A stretch of 64,000 nucleotides of DNA from Bacillus sp. SJS (GTDB lineage Bacteria; Bacillota; Bacilli; Bacillales; Bacillaceae), in the NCBI RefSeq assembly GCF_000732485.2, contig NZ_JAQV02000020.1:28374-92373 (forward strand). The letters are read 5' to 3'. Each line of letters opens with the position of its first letter. The first letter of the stretch is position 1. Below the pieces are notes generated by a model, which was given only the letters and a program-made list of their open reading frames with translations, was not told where the DNA came from and made no database searches. Of this stretch, positions 43,257 through 51,034 are shown piece after piece. The translations under genes were made by a program, and so were the position numbers.

Positions 43257-44039
43257 ATGAAAAAAAGGCTCGCCTATGCTATTGTACCGCTGGTTATTTT
43301 CTCAGGCGCATGCACATTTCCAATGGCAGATAACAAACAGGCTGAAAAAGTGGAACAACCTTCTTCAAAAACCAAAAGCGAGACCTCTGATGTAATGGTA
43401 CTCGAAGGAAAATATTTTAATGCGATTGAAGCGGTGAATGGGAAAAAAGTGATTTCTAATCCTGATAATCTTCTCGTTTTAGTAAATAAGCACAACACTC
43501 TTCCCGGACATTATGAACCTAAGGATTTGACTGTCCCTAATGTACCGTTCTCGTTCGGTGATGCCGACATTCCCCAGAAATATGTGAGAGAACCGGCCGC
43601 CAGGGCTCTTGAATCGCTATTCAAGGGTGCAAAGGACAGTAATTTGGAATTATTTGCGGTTTCGGGATACCGTTCCTATGATAGACAGGAAAATATCCTA
43701 AACCAGGAAATTGCAGCTAAAGGGGAAGAAAAAGCGGAGGAAGCTGTTGCATCCCCAGGCCAAAGTGAGCATCAAACAGGACTTGCAATGGATATTTCCA
43801 GCAAAAGTGTCAATATGGAGCTTGTGAAGGAATTTGGAGATACCCCTGAAGGCAAATGGGTCAAAGAAAATGCTTATAAGTACGGTTTTGTTGTACGTTA
43901 CTTGAATGATAAAGTTGCGGTTACGGAATATAAATTTGAACCGTGGCATTTAAGATATGTAGGGAAGAAAACGGCTAAAACTCTTCATGACAAAAACCTG
44001 ACCCTTGAGGAATATTTTGACCAGGTAAAAAAATTATAG
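43257..44039 (+). CDS. yodJ: VanY-type D-Ala-D-Ala carboxypeptidase lipoprotein (YodJ)
   Basis: A 260-residue exported lipoprotein. The signal ends in the lipobox FSGAC, so Cys19 would be lipid-modified. The peptidase domain has SGYRSYDRQ, SEHQTGLAMDIS (zinc His and Asp) and EPWHLRYVG (zinc His), the VanY/DacY pattern. It trims the terminal D-Ala of peptidoglycan stem peptides outside the membrane. The residues between signal and domain are Lys/Ser/Glu-rich and flexible. The mug gene begins 11 bp later. Confidence 0.92.
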   Translation: MKKRLAYAIVPLVIFSGACTFPMADNKQAEKVEQPSSKTKSETSDVMVLEGKYFNAIEAVNGKKVISNPDNLLVLVNKHNTLPGHYEPKDLTVPNVPFSFGDADIPQKYVREPAARALESLFKGAKDSNLELFAVSGYRSYDRQENILNQEIAAKGEEKAEEAVASPGQSEHQTGLAMDISSKSVNMELVKEFGDTPEGKWVKENAYKYGFVVRYLNDKVAVTEYKFEPWHLRYVGKKTAKTLHDKNLTLEEYFDQVKKL

Positions 44040-44050
44040 CAGGTGAAGAG

Positions 44051-44551
44051 ATGGAAAGACCGATGGATTTGCTTGATTATGGCTTGAAGATTCTTTTTAC
44101 AGGATTTAATCCAAGTATTCAATCGGGCTTTACTGGACATCATTATGCGAATCGGACAAACCGTTTCTGGAAAATTCTTTTTGAAGCAGGTCTTACGGAC
44201 CGAATTTATCAGCCGGAAGAGGATTATACTCTTTTGAAAAAAGGGTTCGGGTTTACAAACATTGTCCACAGGCCGACAAAAAATGCTTTGGAGATTACGA
44301 AACAGGAATATGCAGAAGGCAGGCTGGAATTAATGGATAAAATAAAAATCTATCAGCCTGGCATTGTATGTTTTGTGGGAAAAGGTGTATATCTTCAGTA
44401 CAGAAGTGCGAAAAAAGCTCCTTGGGGATTCCAGAAAGATCCGCTAATCAGCGGAGTAAGGGAGTTCGCTGCACCTTCTTCAAGCGGACTGGTACGAATG
44501 AAGACCGAAGAAATTGTTTCCATTTACAAAATGATCAGTGAGCATATTTAA
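44051..44551 (+). CDS. mug: Mug/TDG-family mismatch-specific DNA glycosylase
   Basis: A 166-residue DNA-repair enzyme. GFNPSIQSGFTGHHYANRTN matches the Mug active-site region GxNPS with the catalytic Asn. NRFWK, GFGFTNIVHRPTKNA and the late PSSSGLVR loop are the other family motifs. It removes uracil, ethenocytosine or similar bases opposite G. AGGTGAAGAG precedes the ATG; it probably shares a transcript with yodJ. Confidence 0.88.
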   Translation: MERPMDLLDYGLKILFTGFNPSIQSGFTGHHYANRTNRFWKILFEAGLTDRIYQPEEDYTLLKKGFGFTNIVHRPTKNALEITKQEYAEGRLELMDKIKIYQPGIVCFVGKGVYLQYRSAKKAPWGFQKDPLISGVREFAAPSSSGLVRMKTEEIVSIYKMISEHI

Positions 44552-44580
44552 AAAAAGAGACTGAATTCAGTCTCTTTTTT
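44551..44580. terminator. intrinsic terminator after mug
   Basis: A 30-bp perfect palindrome centred on GAATTC, with A6 before and T6 after the stem. Confidence 0.92.
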
Positions 44581-44584
44581 CTTA

Positions 44585-44727
44585 AGCTCTATTAAACTTG
44601 GCTGTTGATTTTCGCTACAGGCGTTCGCTTACCCTTGGGCGGGCGGCGAGCCTCCTCCTGGCTTCGCCGCTGCGGGGTCTCACGCCTTCCGCTCCAATCA
44701 GCAAAGTTAAAAATCAATATGGAAGCT
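44585..44727 (-). repeat. MITE-like palindromic element, copy 2
   Basis: About 143 bp in opposite orientation to copy 1: AGCTCTATTAAACTTGGCTGTTGATT at the left (compare the right end of copy 1), a core with GGTCTCACGCCTTCCGCTCCAATCA, and TTAAAAATCAATAT at the right. Confidence 0.7.
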
Positions 44728-44752
44728 TACTATTCAATGAATAAGGTACAAA

Positions 44753-44777
44753 AAAAGGCCCCTAATCGGGCCCTTTT
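44753..44777 (-). terminator. terminator of the coat-like gene
   Basis: AAAGG-CCC pairs with GGG-CCTTT around a 5-base loop with one internal mismatch, with A and T runs on either side. It lies 16 bp beyond the stop of the minus-strand gene. Confidence 0.7.
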
Positions 44778-44792
44778 TATGAGTCGATCCAA

Positions 44793-45059
44793 TTAGAAGA
44801 ACAGCAAACTGCCAAGAGCAAATCCAGTAATAAAACCTAAGCCGATTCCATAAGCAGGGTAATATGGATAATATCCATAGCCTCCACCATAAAAGCCCAT
44901 TCCGAAAGCTCCGCGCGGACGTGGGCCATTTGGCTGGATGTAAACCCTGCTTCGTGTTACGTTGACAATTCTCCCTGTGTGTACATTGCCGAAACGGTCA
45001 TTGATTCGCACATTCTTGCCATGATGCTGACAGCACATATTATAATAGTTTTGACTCAA
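44793..45059 (-). CDS. small Gly/Tyr-rich coat-like protein (YodI position)
   Basis: An 88-residue protein. Residues 8-45 look like a small beta-barrel (CCQHHGKNVRINDRFGNVHT, GRIVNVTRSRVYIQP), and the tail is Gly/Tyr/Pro-rich (GFYGGGYGYYPYYPAYG) followed by a hydrophobic end GFITGFALGSLLFF. The start is TTG with GGAGGGA upstream. It lies between yodH and yodJ, where B. subtilis has yodI. A spore-coat role is likely from composition; the name is by position only. Confidence 0.65.
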   Translation of the reverse strand: MSQNYYNMCCQHHGKNVRINDRFGNVHTGRIVNVTRSRVYIQPNGPRPRGAFGMGFYGGGYGYYPYYPAYGIGLGFITGFALGSLLFF

Positions 45060-45141
45060 TTGGGATCCCTCCGTTTTTAATCCTTACCTTGTACCTTATG
45101 AACGAAGGGGGGAAATAGTTTGTACGAATATCCCGGTTGTC

Positions 45142-45840
45142 TTATTTATTTGCTAAAAACACCCGGTAGCCTAGGGAAGTGCCGTATTTTTGCAGCATTT
45201 CCTGATGTCTGTTTAGAATCTGAAATGTGGCCGGCTCCACTGTATCATCCATATCGACATCATGATTAGGCTCTTCATCATCGAATGTGAAATCCTCTTT
45301 TGCCAAGCTCCGTATATTTGTAAATCCGCTATTTTCAAACCGCGAAACCCACTCATCCTCTGTTTGAAGTGCTTGAAATCCATAAAATCCGGTTATTTCT
45401 GAGAAAGATGCTGGATCGGCCGGCTTTTCAAGAGTGACCTCCACAGCAACCAAAATACCTCCATCAGTGAGGACGCGGCGGCATTCATTTAATGAGGCAT
45501 TCAAATTTGTAAAGGATAGGACGGATTCGCACAATACTGCTTCAAACCGGCTGCTTTCAAAACTCATTTGTTCTAGACTGCCTTGAACAACAGGAACGGA
45601 ATCACCAGACAGCCGTGTTTTGGCTTTTTGGACCATTCGCTGATCGGCATCAATACCTGCAGTATCATACCCTAATCCGGAAAGATAGAGAAGAGTCTGG
45701 CCAGTGCCGCACCCAGCGTCCAATATCCGGCACGGAAAGGGAAGATTCAATTCCGAAAGAACTTGTTTGGTGAGCTGCAGACCGCCTGGATGGGCTCCTG
45801 CTATGCCTAATGATGAAATCATATTTAAATAGTCTGGCAA
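45142..45840 (-). CDS. yodH: SAM-dependent methyltransferase (YodH)
   Basis: A 232-residue class I methyltransferase. RILDAGCGTGQTLLYL is the SAM-binding motif I, GIDADQRMV follows as motif II, and AVLCESVLSFTNL as motif IV/post-II. Substrate unknown. It starts at TTG with AAAGGAG upstream. Length and place agree with B. subtilis YodH, next to ctpA. Confidence 0.88.
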   Translation of the reverse strand: MPDYLNMISSLGIAGAHPGGLQLTKQVLSELNLPFPCRILDAGCGTGQTLLYLSGLGYDTAGIDADQRMVQKAKTRLSGDSVPVVQGSLEQMSFESSRFEAVLCESVLSFTNLNASLNECRRVLTDGGILVAVEVTLEKPADPASFSEITGFYGFQALQTEDEWVSRFENSGFTNIRSLAKEDFTFDDEEPNHDVDMDDTVEPATFQILNRHQEMLQKYGTSLGYRVFLANK

Positions 45841-45911
45841 TTTAAGATCTCCTTTGCATGTAAGAATTCATTTACTTATTCTTACCTTATGCATAGGGAG
45901 AGTCATGTGTC

Positions 45912-46184
45912 TTAGCAGCTTCTGAATAAGGAATATTGCGCGAGCATCCTGTTAAGTTTGGATTGAATTAGAGCGGACAGCTCTGATCTGCAAATTGTCT
46001 GAAGGGTTATGCTTATATTAAGGGATTGAATGAAAGTATCGATTTGTTTTTGTACATAGCTTAAAACCTGATTTTCATAGAAGAGGATTTTTCTTTGTAT
46101 TTTCTCATTCACTTCATTCAATAATGAAAATGAGAAGCTGATCATTTTTCTGTCTGTATCCATCATGAAGTCATTTAGAAGCAT
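45912..46184 (-). CDS. unknown 90-residue helical protein
   Basis: A small protein, almost all helix-forming (LLNEVNEKIQRKILFYENQV, YVQKQIDTFIQSL), ending in a cysteine (LFRSC). AAAGGAGG precedes the ATG, which supports a real gene. I do not recognise the family; it may be a coiled-coil structural or regulatory peptide. Confidence 0.6.
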   Translation of the reverse strand: MLLNDFMMDTDRKMISFSFSLLNEVNEKIQRKILFYENQVLSYVQKQIDTFIQSLNISITLQTICRSELSALIQSKLNRMLAQYSLFRSC

Positions 46185-46202
46185 GATGACCGCCTCCTTT
46201 AT

Positions 46203-46287
46203 TTAACTTTGTCTGTTGATTTCCGCTGCGTTCGATTGCTTAGCGCCTGCAGGGTCTCACGCCACTACTCCAATCAATTTGACTTGT
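46203..46287 (-). repeat. MITE-like palindromic element, copy 3 (short)
   Basis: About 85 bp: TTTAACTTTGTCTGTTGATT at the left, GGTCTCACGCCACTACTCCAATCAA at the right. It keeps both ends of the element but has lost most of the core. Confidence 0.6.
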
Positions 46288-46388
46288 AATAAAATTTACA
46301 CAAAATTTACAAAATAATCATGAGAAAGGTGTCGAAACATTTAAATTATTTTTTTTAGGACTATAAAAGATTTCCTTTTGCTGTTTAG

Positions 46389-46417
46389 TTGACGTTTTTA
46401 CGGCACTCGGACATAAT
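46389..46417 (+). promoter_or_regulatory. sigma-A promoter of ctpA
   Basis: TTGACG (46389-46394), 17-bp spacer, CATAAT (46412-46417), 26 bp before the start codon. Confidence 0.75.
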
Positions 46418-46443
46418 AAAATTCATAATGAGGTGATGATAAA

Positions 46444-47835
46444 TTGAACAAAAATGTAAAGTTGCTGTTAATCATGCTTTTAACAGCCGTTATAAGCTCA
46501 GGATTGACTTTGACTTTGGCCAAGCCAGAGACAATTGTGCAGGAAAAAGAAGTGCAGCAAAACCCGGATTTTGCAAAATTAGTGGATACATATGAAAAAC
46601 TGGAACAAAAATATTATCAGAGAACAGATAAGGTGAAAATGATTGACGGTGCAATCAACGGAATGGTGGAATCCCTTGGCGATCCTTACAGCGCTTATAT
46701 GAATGCAGAGGATTCGAAGAGCTTTAATGAGACAATTTCCTCTTCCTTTGAAGGAATTGGGGCAGAACTCCAGGAAATTGATGGACAAGTCATGATTGTT
46801 TCCCCTATTAAAGGATCTCCTGCAGAAAAAGCAGGTTTAAAGCCGAAAGATAAAATTGTTAAGGTAAATGGGAAAAGTGTTAAGGGCAAGACCGTTAATG
46901 ATACGGTCGCCTTAATAAGAGGAGAAAAAGGAACAGCGGTTAAAATCGGTATTGAACGCGGCGGCTCCCATGAGCTTGAATTTTCAATCACGAGGGATGA
47001 AATTCCAATTGAAACGGTTTACACAAATGTTACGGACGACAACATTGGCCGCATCCAGATTACCACTTTTTCAGAAAGAACAGCAGCTGACTTCAGCAAA
47101 GCAGTTAAGGATCTGGAAGAAAAAGAAGTAAAAGGAATTGTGATTGACCTCCGGCAAAACCCAGGCGGTTTAATGGATCAGGCAATCAAGATGAGCGAAA
47201 TGTTTATACCTGAAGGAAAAAACATTCTTCAGGTTGAAAACAAGGATGGCTCCAGAGAAGCATACCGCTCAGAAAATAAAAACCCTATTACCATTCCTGC
47301 CGTAGTGGTAGTCGATGAAGGAACGGCGAGTGCAGGCGAAATTATGGCCGCAGCTCTGAACGAGTCTGCCGATATTCCGCTTTTCGGTGAAAAAACATTT
47401 GGAAAAGGGACGATTCAGACAGCAGAAAAATACAAGGATGGTTCTTCCATTAAATTTACCATTGCAAAATGGCTTACACCCGGAGGGACATGGGTTCATA
47501 AAAAAGGAATTGAACCAGGTGAAAAAGTTTCTCTTCCTGCGTATGCAAAACTTCCATATTTAGATCCTTCCAAGAAGCTGAAACAGGGTGACGCATCAAA
47601 AGAAGTCAAAACGGCACAAGCCTTCCTTAATGCTCTAGGGTACAGCACAGAAGAAAACGGAGTATTTGATTCGAAGATGAAAACAGCTGTAATGAACTAT
47701 CAAAAAGATTACAAGCTGAAACAAACCGGAACGATTGAAAAGGATACGACAGTATCGATGCTGACTTCTTTACAGGAGCTCATTAAGAAACATGATACGC
47801 AAATGAACAAAGCAATTGAAGCTTTAAAAAAATAA
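46444..47835 (+). CDS. ctpA: carboxyl-terminal processing protease CtpA (S41)
   Basis: A 463-residue exported serine protease. An N-terminal membrane anchor (LLLIMLLTAVISSGLTLTLA) is followed by a PDZ domain (about 95-180, FEGIGAELQEIDGQVMIVSP), the S41 domain with GTASAGE (catalytic Ser) and FGKGTIQT (catalytic Lys), and a C-terminal peptidoglycan-binding domain (about 385-440). It cleaves proteins at hydrophobic C-termini outside the membrane. The start is TTG with GAGGTGA upstream. Size matches B. subtilis CtpA. Confidence 0.93.
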   Translation: MNKNVKLLLIMLLTAVISSGLTLTLAKPETIVQEKEVQQNPDFAKLVDTYEKLEQKYYQRTDKVKMIDGAINGMVESLGDPYSAYMNAEDSKSFNETISSSFEGIGAELQEIDGQVMIVSPIKGSPAEKAGLKPKDKIVKVNGKSVKGKTVNDTVALIRGEKGTAVKIGIERGGSHELEFSITRDEIPIETVYTNVTDDNIGRIQITTFSERTAADFSKAVKDLEEKEVKGIVIDLRQNPGGLMDQAIKMSEMFIPEGKNILQVENKDGSREAYRSENKNPITIPAVVVVDEGTASAGEIMAAALNESADIPLFGEKTFGKGTIQTAEKYKDGSSIKFTIAKWLTPGGTWVHKKGIEPGEKVSLPAYAKLPYLDPSKKLKQGDASKEVKTAQAFLNALGYSTEENGVFDSKMKTAVMNYQKDYKLKQTGTIEKDTTVSMLTSLQELIKKHDTQMNKAIEALKK

Positions 47836-47843
47836 TGAAATGG

Positions 47844-47872
47844 CCCCTGCACATAATGCGGGGGTTTTTCCA
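47844..47872 (+). terminator. intrinsic terminator of ctpA
   Basis: CCCCTGCA pairs with TGCGGGGG (one mismatch), followed by T5. Confidence 0.8.
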
Positions 47873-47889
47873 TTTTTGGAAGTTATTAT

Positions 47890-47919
47890 TTGACGCATAG
47901 AGTGCTTAACCCGTATACT
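47890..47919 (+). promoter_or_regulatory. sigma-A promoter of the WrbA-like gene
   Basis: TTGACG (47890-47895), 18-bp spacer, TATACT (47914-47919), leaving a 5' leader of about 60 bases. Confidence 0.75.
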
Positions 47920-47985
47920 TTATTTGAATCTGAGATGTTTGATGCTGAAGCAATTCCTGTATTCCAATTAAAGGAGAGATTCAAC

Positions 47986-48594
47986 ATGTCCAATGTAAAC
48001 GTTGCAGTTATTTATTACAGTTCCACTGGTACAAATTATCAGCTGGCTAAATGGGCAGAAGAGGGTGCAAAATCTTTTGGTGCAGAAGTTAAAGTACTAA
48101 AGGTGAAAGAACTTGCTCCAAAAGAAGCAATTGAATCAAATCCGGCATGGAAAACACACCTTGAAGAAACAGCTAATGTTCCGGAAGCGTCACTCGCAGA
48201 TCTGGAGTGGGCAGACGCTATCATTTTCAGTGTGCCAACGCGGTTTGGAAACGTTCCGTCACAAATGAAGCAGTATTTGGACACTACAGGGGGATTATGG
48301 TTCCAGGGTAAACTTGCCAATAAAGTGGTTAGTGCCATGGCATCAGCAAGCAATCCTCATGGAGGTCAGGAGCAAACCATTTTGAGCCTGTACGCGACCA
48401 TGTATCATTGGGGAGCCATCGTAGCAGCACCTGGCTACACCGACCAATCTGCATTCACTTCCGGCGGAAATCCATACGGAAACAGTGTGACAGTAGGACA
48501 GGACGGCAGAATTCAGGAAGACGTTGTGGAAGCTGTCAAACATCAGGCCAGACGTACGGCAATGATCGCAGCGGCTGTGAAGAATGGACTATAA
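47986..48594 (+). CDS. wrbA: WrbA-like NAD(P)H:quinone oxidoreductase
   Basis: A 202-residue flavodoxin-fold protein. YYSSTGTNYQLA is the FMN phosphate loop; SVPTRFGNVPSQMKQYLDTT and GGLWFQGKLANKVVSA are the family's FMN/quinone segments. It reduces quinones by two electrons, protecting from redox stress in the cytoplasm. The ATG at 47986 has AAGGAGAGA upstream; a longer frame from 47890 begins inside the promoter and is rejected. Confidence 0.9.
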   Translation: MSNVNVAVIYYSSTGTNYQLAKWAEEGAKSFGAEVKVLKVKELAPKEAIESNPAWKTHLEETANVPEASLADLEWADAIIFSVPTRFGNVPSQMKQYLDTTGGLWFQGKLANKVVSAMASASNPHGGQEQTILSLYATMYHWGAIVAAPGYTDQSAFTSGGNPYGNSVTVGQDGRIQEDVVEAVKHQARRTAMIAAAVKNGL

Positions 48595-48646
48595 TAAAAA
48601 ATAGGGGCATTTCCAATAGCCAAACCTTAAGCAAATCTGAATCGTT

Positions 48647-48688
48647 AACCCAAGAATACTCAATGCATGAGTATTCTTGGGTTTTTCT
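48647..48688 (+). terminator. strong intrinsic terminator of the WrbA-like gene
   Basis: A perfect 16-bp stem (48647-48662 with 48668-48683) with a 5-base loop, followed by TTTTTC. Confidence 0.9.
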
Positions 48689-48827
48689 TTGGTTCAAAGA
48701 TCTCCCGCAATCAGTAAAAAACGTTCTGTTTTACCAAAACAGCTTTCTGGACAGGCGTTTATTCATTTCCTTCACGCTCCCGCATACAATGGAATTATTG
48801 GAATTGAGGATAGATGGAGTGATATAC

Positions 48828-50072
48828 GTGGAATCTGAACAGGTCGAAAAAGATCGCCTATATAGTTTAAAATCTATGCAAGCTTACTTAAAAGCCAGAT
48901 CTCCCAAACGGGGAGAAAAGACGATTCCCGCTCTGACAAGTTCAGGGTCTTTCATTAAAGATGAGGAAATGAGCGAGAAACTTATCGAAAAGAGAATCGT
49001 ATCTCTTTTTAAAAAGAGCGGTCATTCAATCATGGTAACGATGGATAAAAGCCTGCAGGAGGCCGAGATCGCAGGACTTCTGGAAAATGGCATGGACATT
49101 GCACGAGTTAATTGCGGCCATGACGGAGTAAAGGAATGGAAGGAAATCATTGAAAGAGTAAGGCGAGCCTCCAATATGACTCATCTGCCATGCAGAATCT
49201 ATATGGATTTAAGTGGTCCTAAAATAAGAATAACCAAACTCCCAAATAACCTCTCGACCGTCAAAATGCAGTCCGGCGAGGCAATTCGCATCTCTTTAGC
49301 CGAATCAGAAAAGATGGCCGGATTGTTCTCTACCAATATGCCAAAAGCCTTCCGTAATGCAAGAAAAGGGGATCGGCTTTTAATAAATGATGGGAAGATA
49401 CAAGGCACCATTGCATACAAGACGGAGGATCTCATCGTCGCAAATGTTCATCATTACTTAAAAAGGAGTGTCTCTATTAAGGTAAATGATGGCATTAATC
49501 TTCCGGATTCGTTATCTTTTCTTCTGCTTCCGGCTATGTCTGAGAAGGATATAAACGAGAGTGCGTTCATTTTCCGCCATGCGGATATTGTGGGTCTTTC
49601 CTTTGTCCATACGAAAGAGGATCTGCAGTTTCTAAAAAATTTAATGCTTGAAAAAACAGGAAAAATCCTTCCGATTACAGCGAAAATCGAGACCGAATAT
49701 GCTGTGAAAAATCTTCCTTCTATTATCTCAGAAGGGCTTAAACATGAAGGCTTTGGGGTGATGGCTGCAAGAGGGGACCTTGCTGTAGAAGCAGGATTTG
49801 AAAAGCTTGGACGGCTTCAGGATGACCTAATGAGTCTTTGCTTTCATTCTCAGATACCGCTTATTTATGCAACCGAGGTTTTGGCTTCGCTTGCCAAAAC
49901 CCGATTGGCAACCCGCCCAGAAATTGTTGATGCCCACCGGTCTTTTAAAGCTGCATGTACCATGCTGAATAAAGGCCCTTTTATCGCAGATGCGGTCAGC
50001 ATGCTGAAGGGAATAGAGGAAGACCGTAAAGAAAGACTGGAGTTTATCGAGTCTCATGAATTAAAGAACTAA
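48828..50072 (+). CDS. short pyruvate kinase-like protein without the C-terminal domain
   Basis: A 414-residue protein. From about residue 60 it follows the pyruvate kinase barrel: IARVNCGHD (for ARLNFSHG), IYMDLSGPKIR (for LDTKGPEIR), LPAMSEKD, AKIETEYAV (catalytic Lys and metal Glu), MAARGDLAVE (metal Asp) and TRLATRPEIVDA (for PRPTRAE). The usual N-terminal TIGPAS strand is VTMDKS, and the C-terminal allosteric domain (PK_C) is absent. A 60-residue N-terminal extension is unique. The GTG start has GGAGTG upstream; frames reaching back to 48408 lie over wrbA. It may be a distinct phosphotransferase or a binding protein. Confidence 0.75.
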   Translation: MESEQVEKDRLYSLKSMQAYLKARSPKRGEKTIPALTSSGSFIKDEEMSEKLIEKRIVSLFKKSGHSIMVTMDKSLQEAEIAGLLENGMDIARVNCGHDGVKEWKEIIERVRRASNMTHLPCRIYMDLSGPKIRITKLPNNLSTVKMQSGEAIRISLAESEKMAGLFSTNMPKAFRNARKGDRLLINDGKIQGTIAYKTEDLIVANVHHYLKRSVSIKVNDGINLPDSLSFLLLPAMSEKDINESAFIFRHADIVGLSFVHTKEDLQFLKNLMLEKTGKILPITAKIETEYAVKNLPSIISEGLKHEGFGVMAARGDLAVEAGFEKLGRLQDDLMSLCFHSQIPLIYATEVLASLAKTRLATRPEIVDAHRSFKAACTMLNKGPFIADAVSMLKGIEEDRKERLEFIESHELKN

Positions 50073-50134
50073 GATTCTTATGGAGGGCTGGAAGAAGCAA
50101 ATCATTTATATCCGGGTACTGCAAGGAAAAAAAG

Positions 50135-50169
50135 AAGACCTTTGCGTAAACTTCGCAAAGGTCTTTCCT
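50135..50169. terminator. bidirectional terminator between the convergent genes
   Basis: AAGACCTTTGCG (50135-50146) pairs with CGCAAAGGTCTT (50154-50165) across a 7-base loop, with A- and T-rich flanks. Confidence 0.88.
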
Positions 50170-50180
50170 TTAATACGTTA

Positions 50181-50957
50181 TTATTGAGCTGTATATCCGC
50201 CATCAAGCACAACAGCTTGACCTGTTACTCCGCGAGCTTTATCGCTAGAGAGGAAAATTGCATAATCAGCAATTTCTTCAACGCTAAGCAGACGTTTTTG
50301 CGGTACTAACGGGTAGATGACTTCTTCCAGAACTTTTTCAAGTGGCACATTACGTGTTTTAGCCAAGTCCTGCATTTGCCCGCGCACTAGCGGAGTATCA
50401 ACATAACCCGGGCAAAGAGCATTAACCGTGATGCCTTGTTCTGCTCCTTCAAGCGCTGCAACCTTAGTTAGACCGATTACGCCGTGTTTTGCACTATTGT
50501 AAGCGGCTTTACCTGCGAATCCTATAAGTCCGTTAATGGAAGACATATTAATGATCCGTCCGAAGCCTTGTTTTTTCATGTGAGGGAACACATGCTTAAT
50601 CGCCATGAATGGGGCAGTCAGCATAATTTTAACTAAAAGTTCGTAACGCTGTGTTGAGAATTCCTCAATTGGTGAAACGTGCTGCATTCCTGCGTTGTTA
50701 ATAAGAATATCCAGTCTTCCGAAGTGTGAAATGGTCTCATCAATTGCATTTTTCAATTCTTCTTCGTTTGTTACATCACATTTTAGGCCCAGAGTTTGCT
50801 GTCCATTTTGTGCCAGAGTTTCTGCTGCTTTTTTAACGCCTTCTTCATTAAGGTCTGTCAAAACAACTTTAGCGCCTTCTGCAGCAAATTTTTCCCCGAT
50901 TTCATACCCAATTCCTTGTGCAGCTCCAGTAATAAAAACAACTTTATTTTCGACCAT
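50181..50957 (-). CDS. 3-hydroxybutyrate dehydrogenase (SDR)
   Basis: A 258-residue classical SDR: TGAAQGIG (NAD loop), NNAGMQHVSP, the catalytic serine in MSSINGL, and YNSAKHG (YxxxK). NALCPGYVDTPLV and the MQHVSPIEEF segment are typical of (R)-3-hydroxybutyrate dehydrogenases, including B. subtilis YxjF. It oxidises 3-hydroxybutyrate to acetoacetate, linking storage polymer or ketone use to central metabolism. AGGAGGAG precedes the ATG. The GntP-type permease gene lies just upstream on the same strand, probably bringing in the substrate. Confidence 0.88.
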   Translation of the reverse strand: MVENKVVFITGAAQGIGYEIGEKFAAEGAKVVLTDLNEEGVKKAAETLAQNGQQTLGLKCDVTNEEELKNAIDETISHFGRLDILINNAGMQHVSPIEEFSTQRYELLVKIMLTAPFMAIKHVFPHMKKQGFGRIINMSSINGLIGFAGKAAYNSAKHGVIGLTKVAALEGAEQGITVNALCPGYVDTPLVRGQMQDLAKTRNVPLEKVLEEVIYPLVPQKRLLSVEEIADYAIFLSSDKARGVTGQAVVLDGGYTAQ

Positions 50958-51034
50958 GTTTATTTCTCCTCCTATTATTTAAAAATTTATTTAAAATTAG
51001 AGAGTTATGCTTTAGAACTCCTAATTTCATGCAA

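Noticed and set aside
48408..48827. N-terminal extension of the pyruvate kinase-like protein
   Set aside because: It overlaps wrbA out of frame and crosses the strong 16-bp terminator hairpin; GTG 48828 has its own ribosome site.
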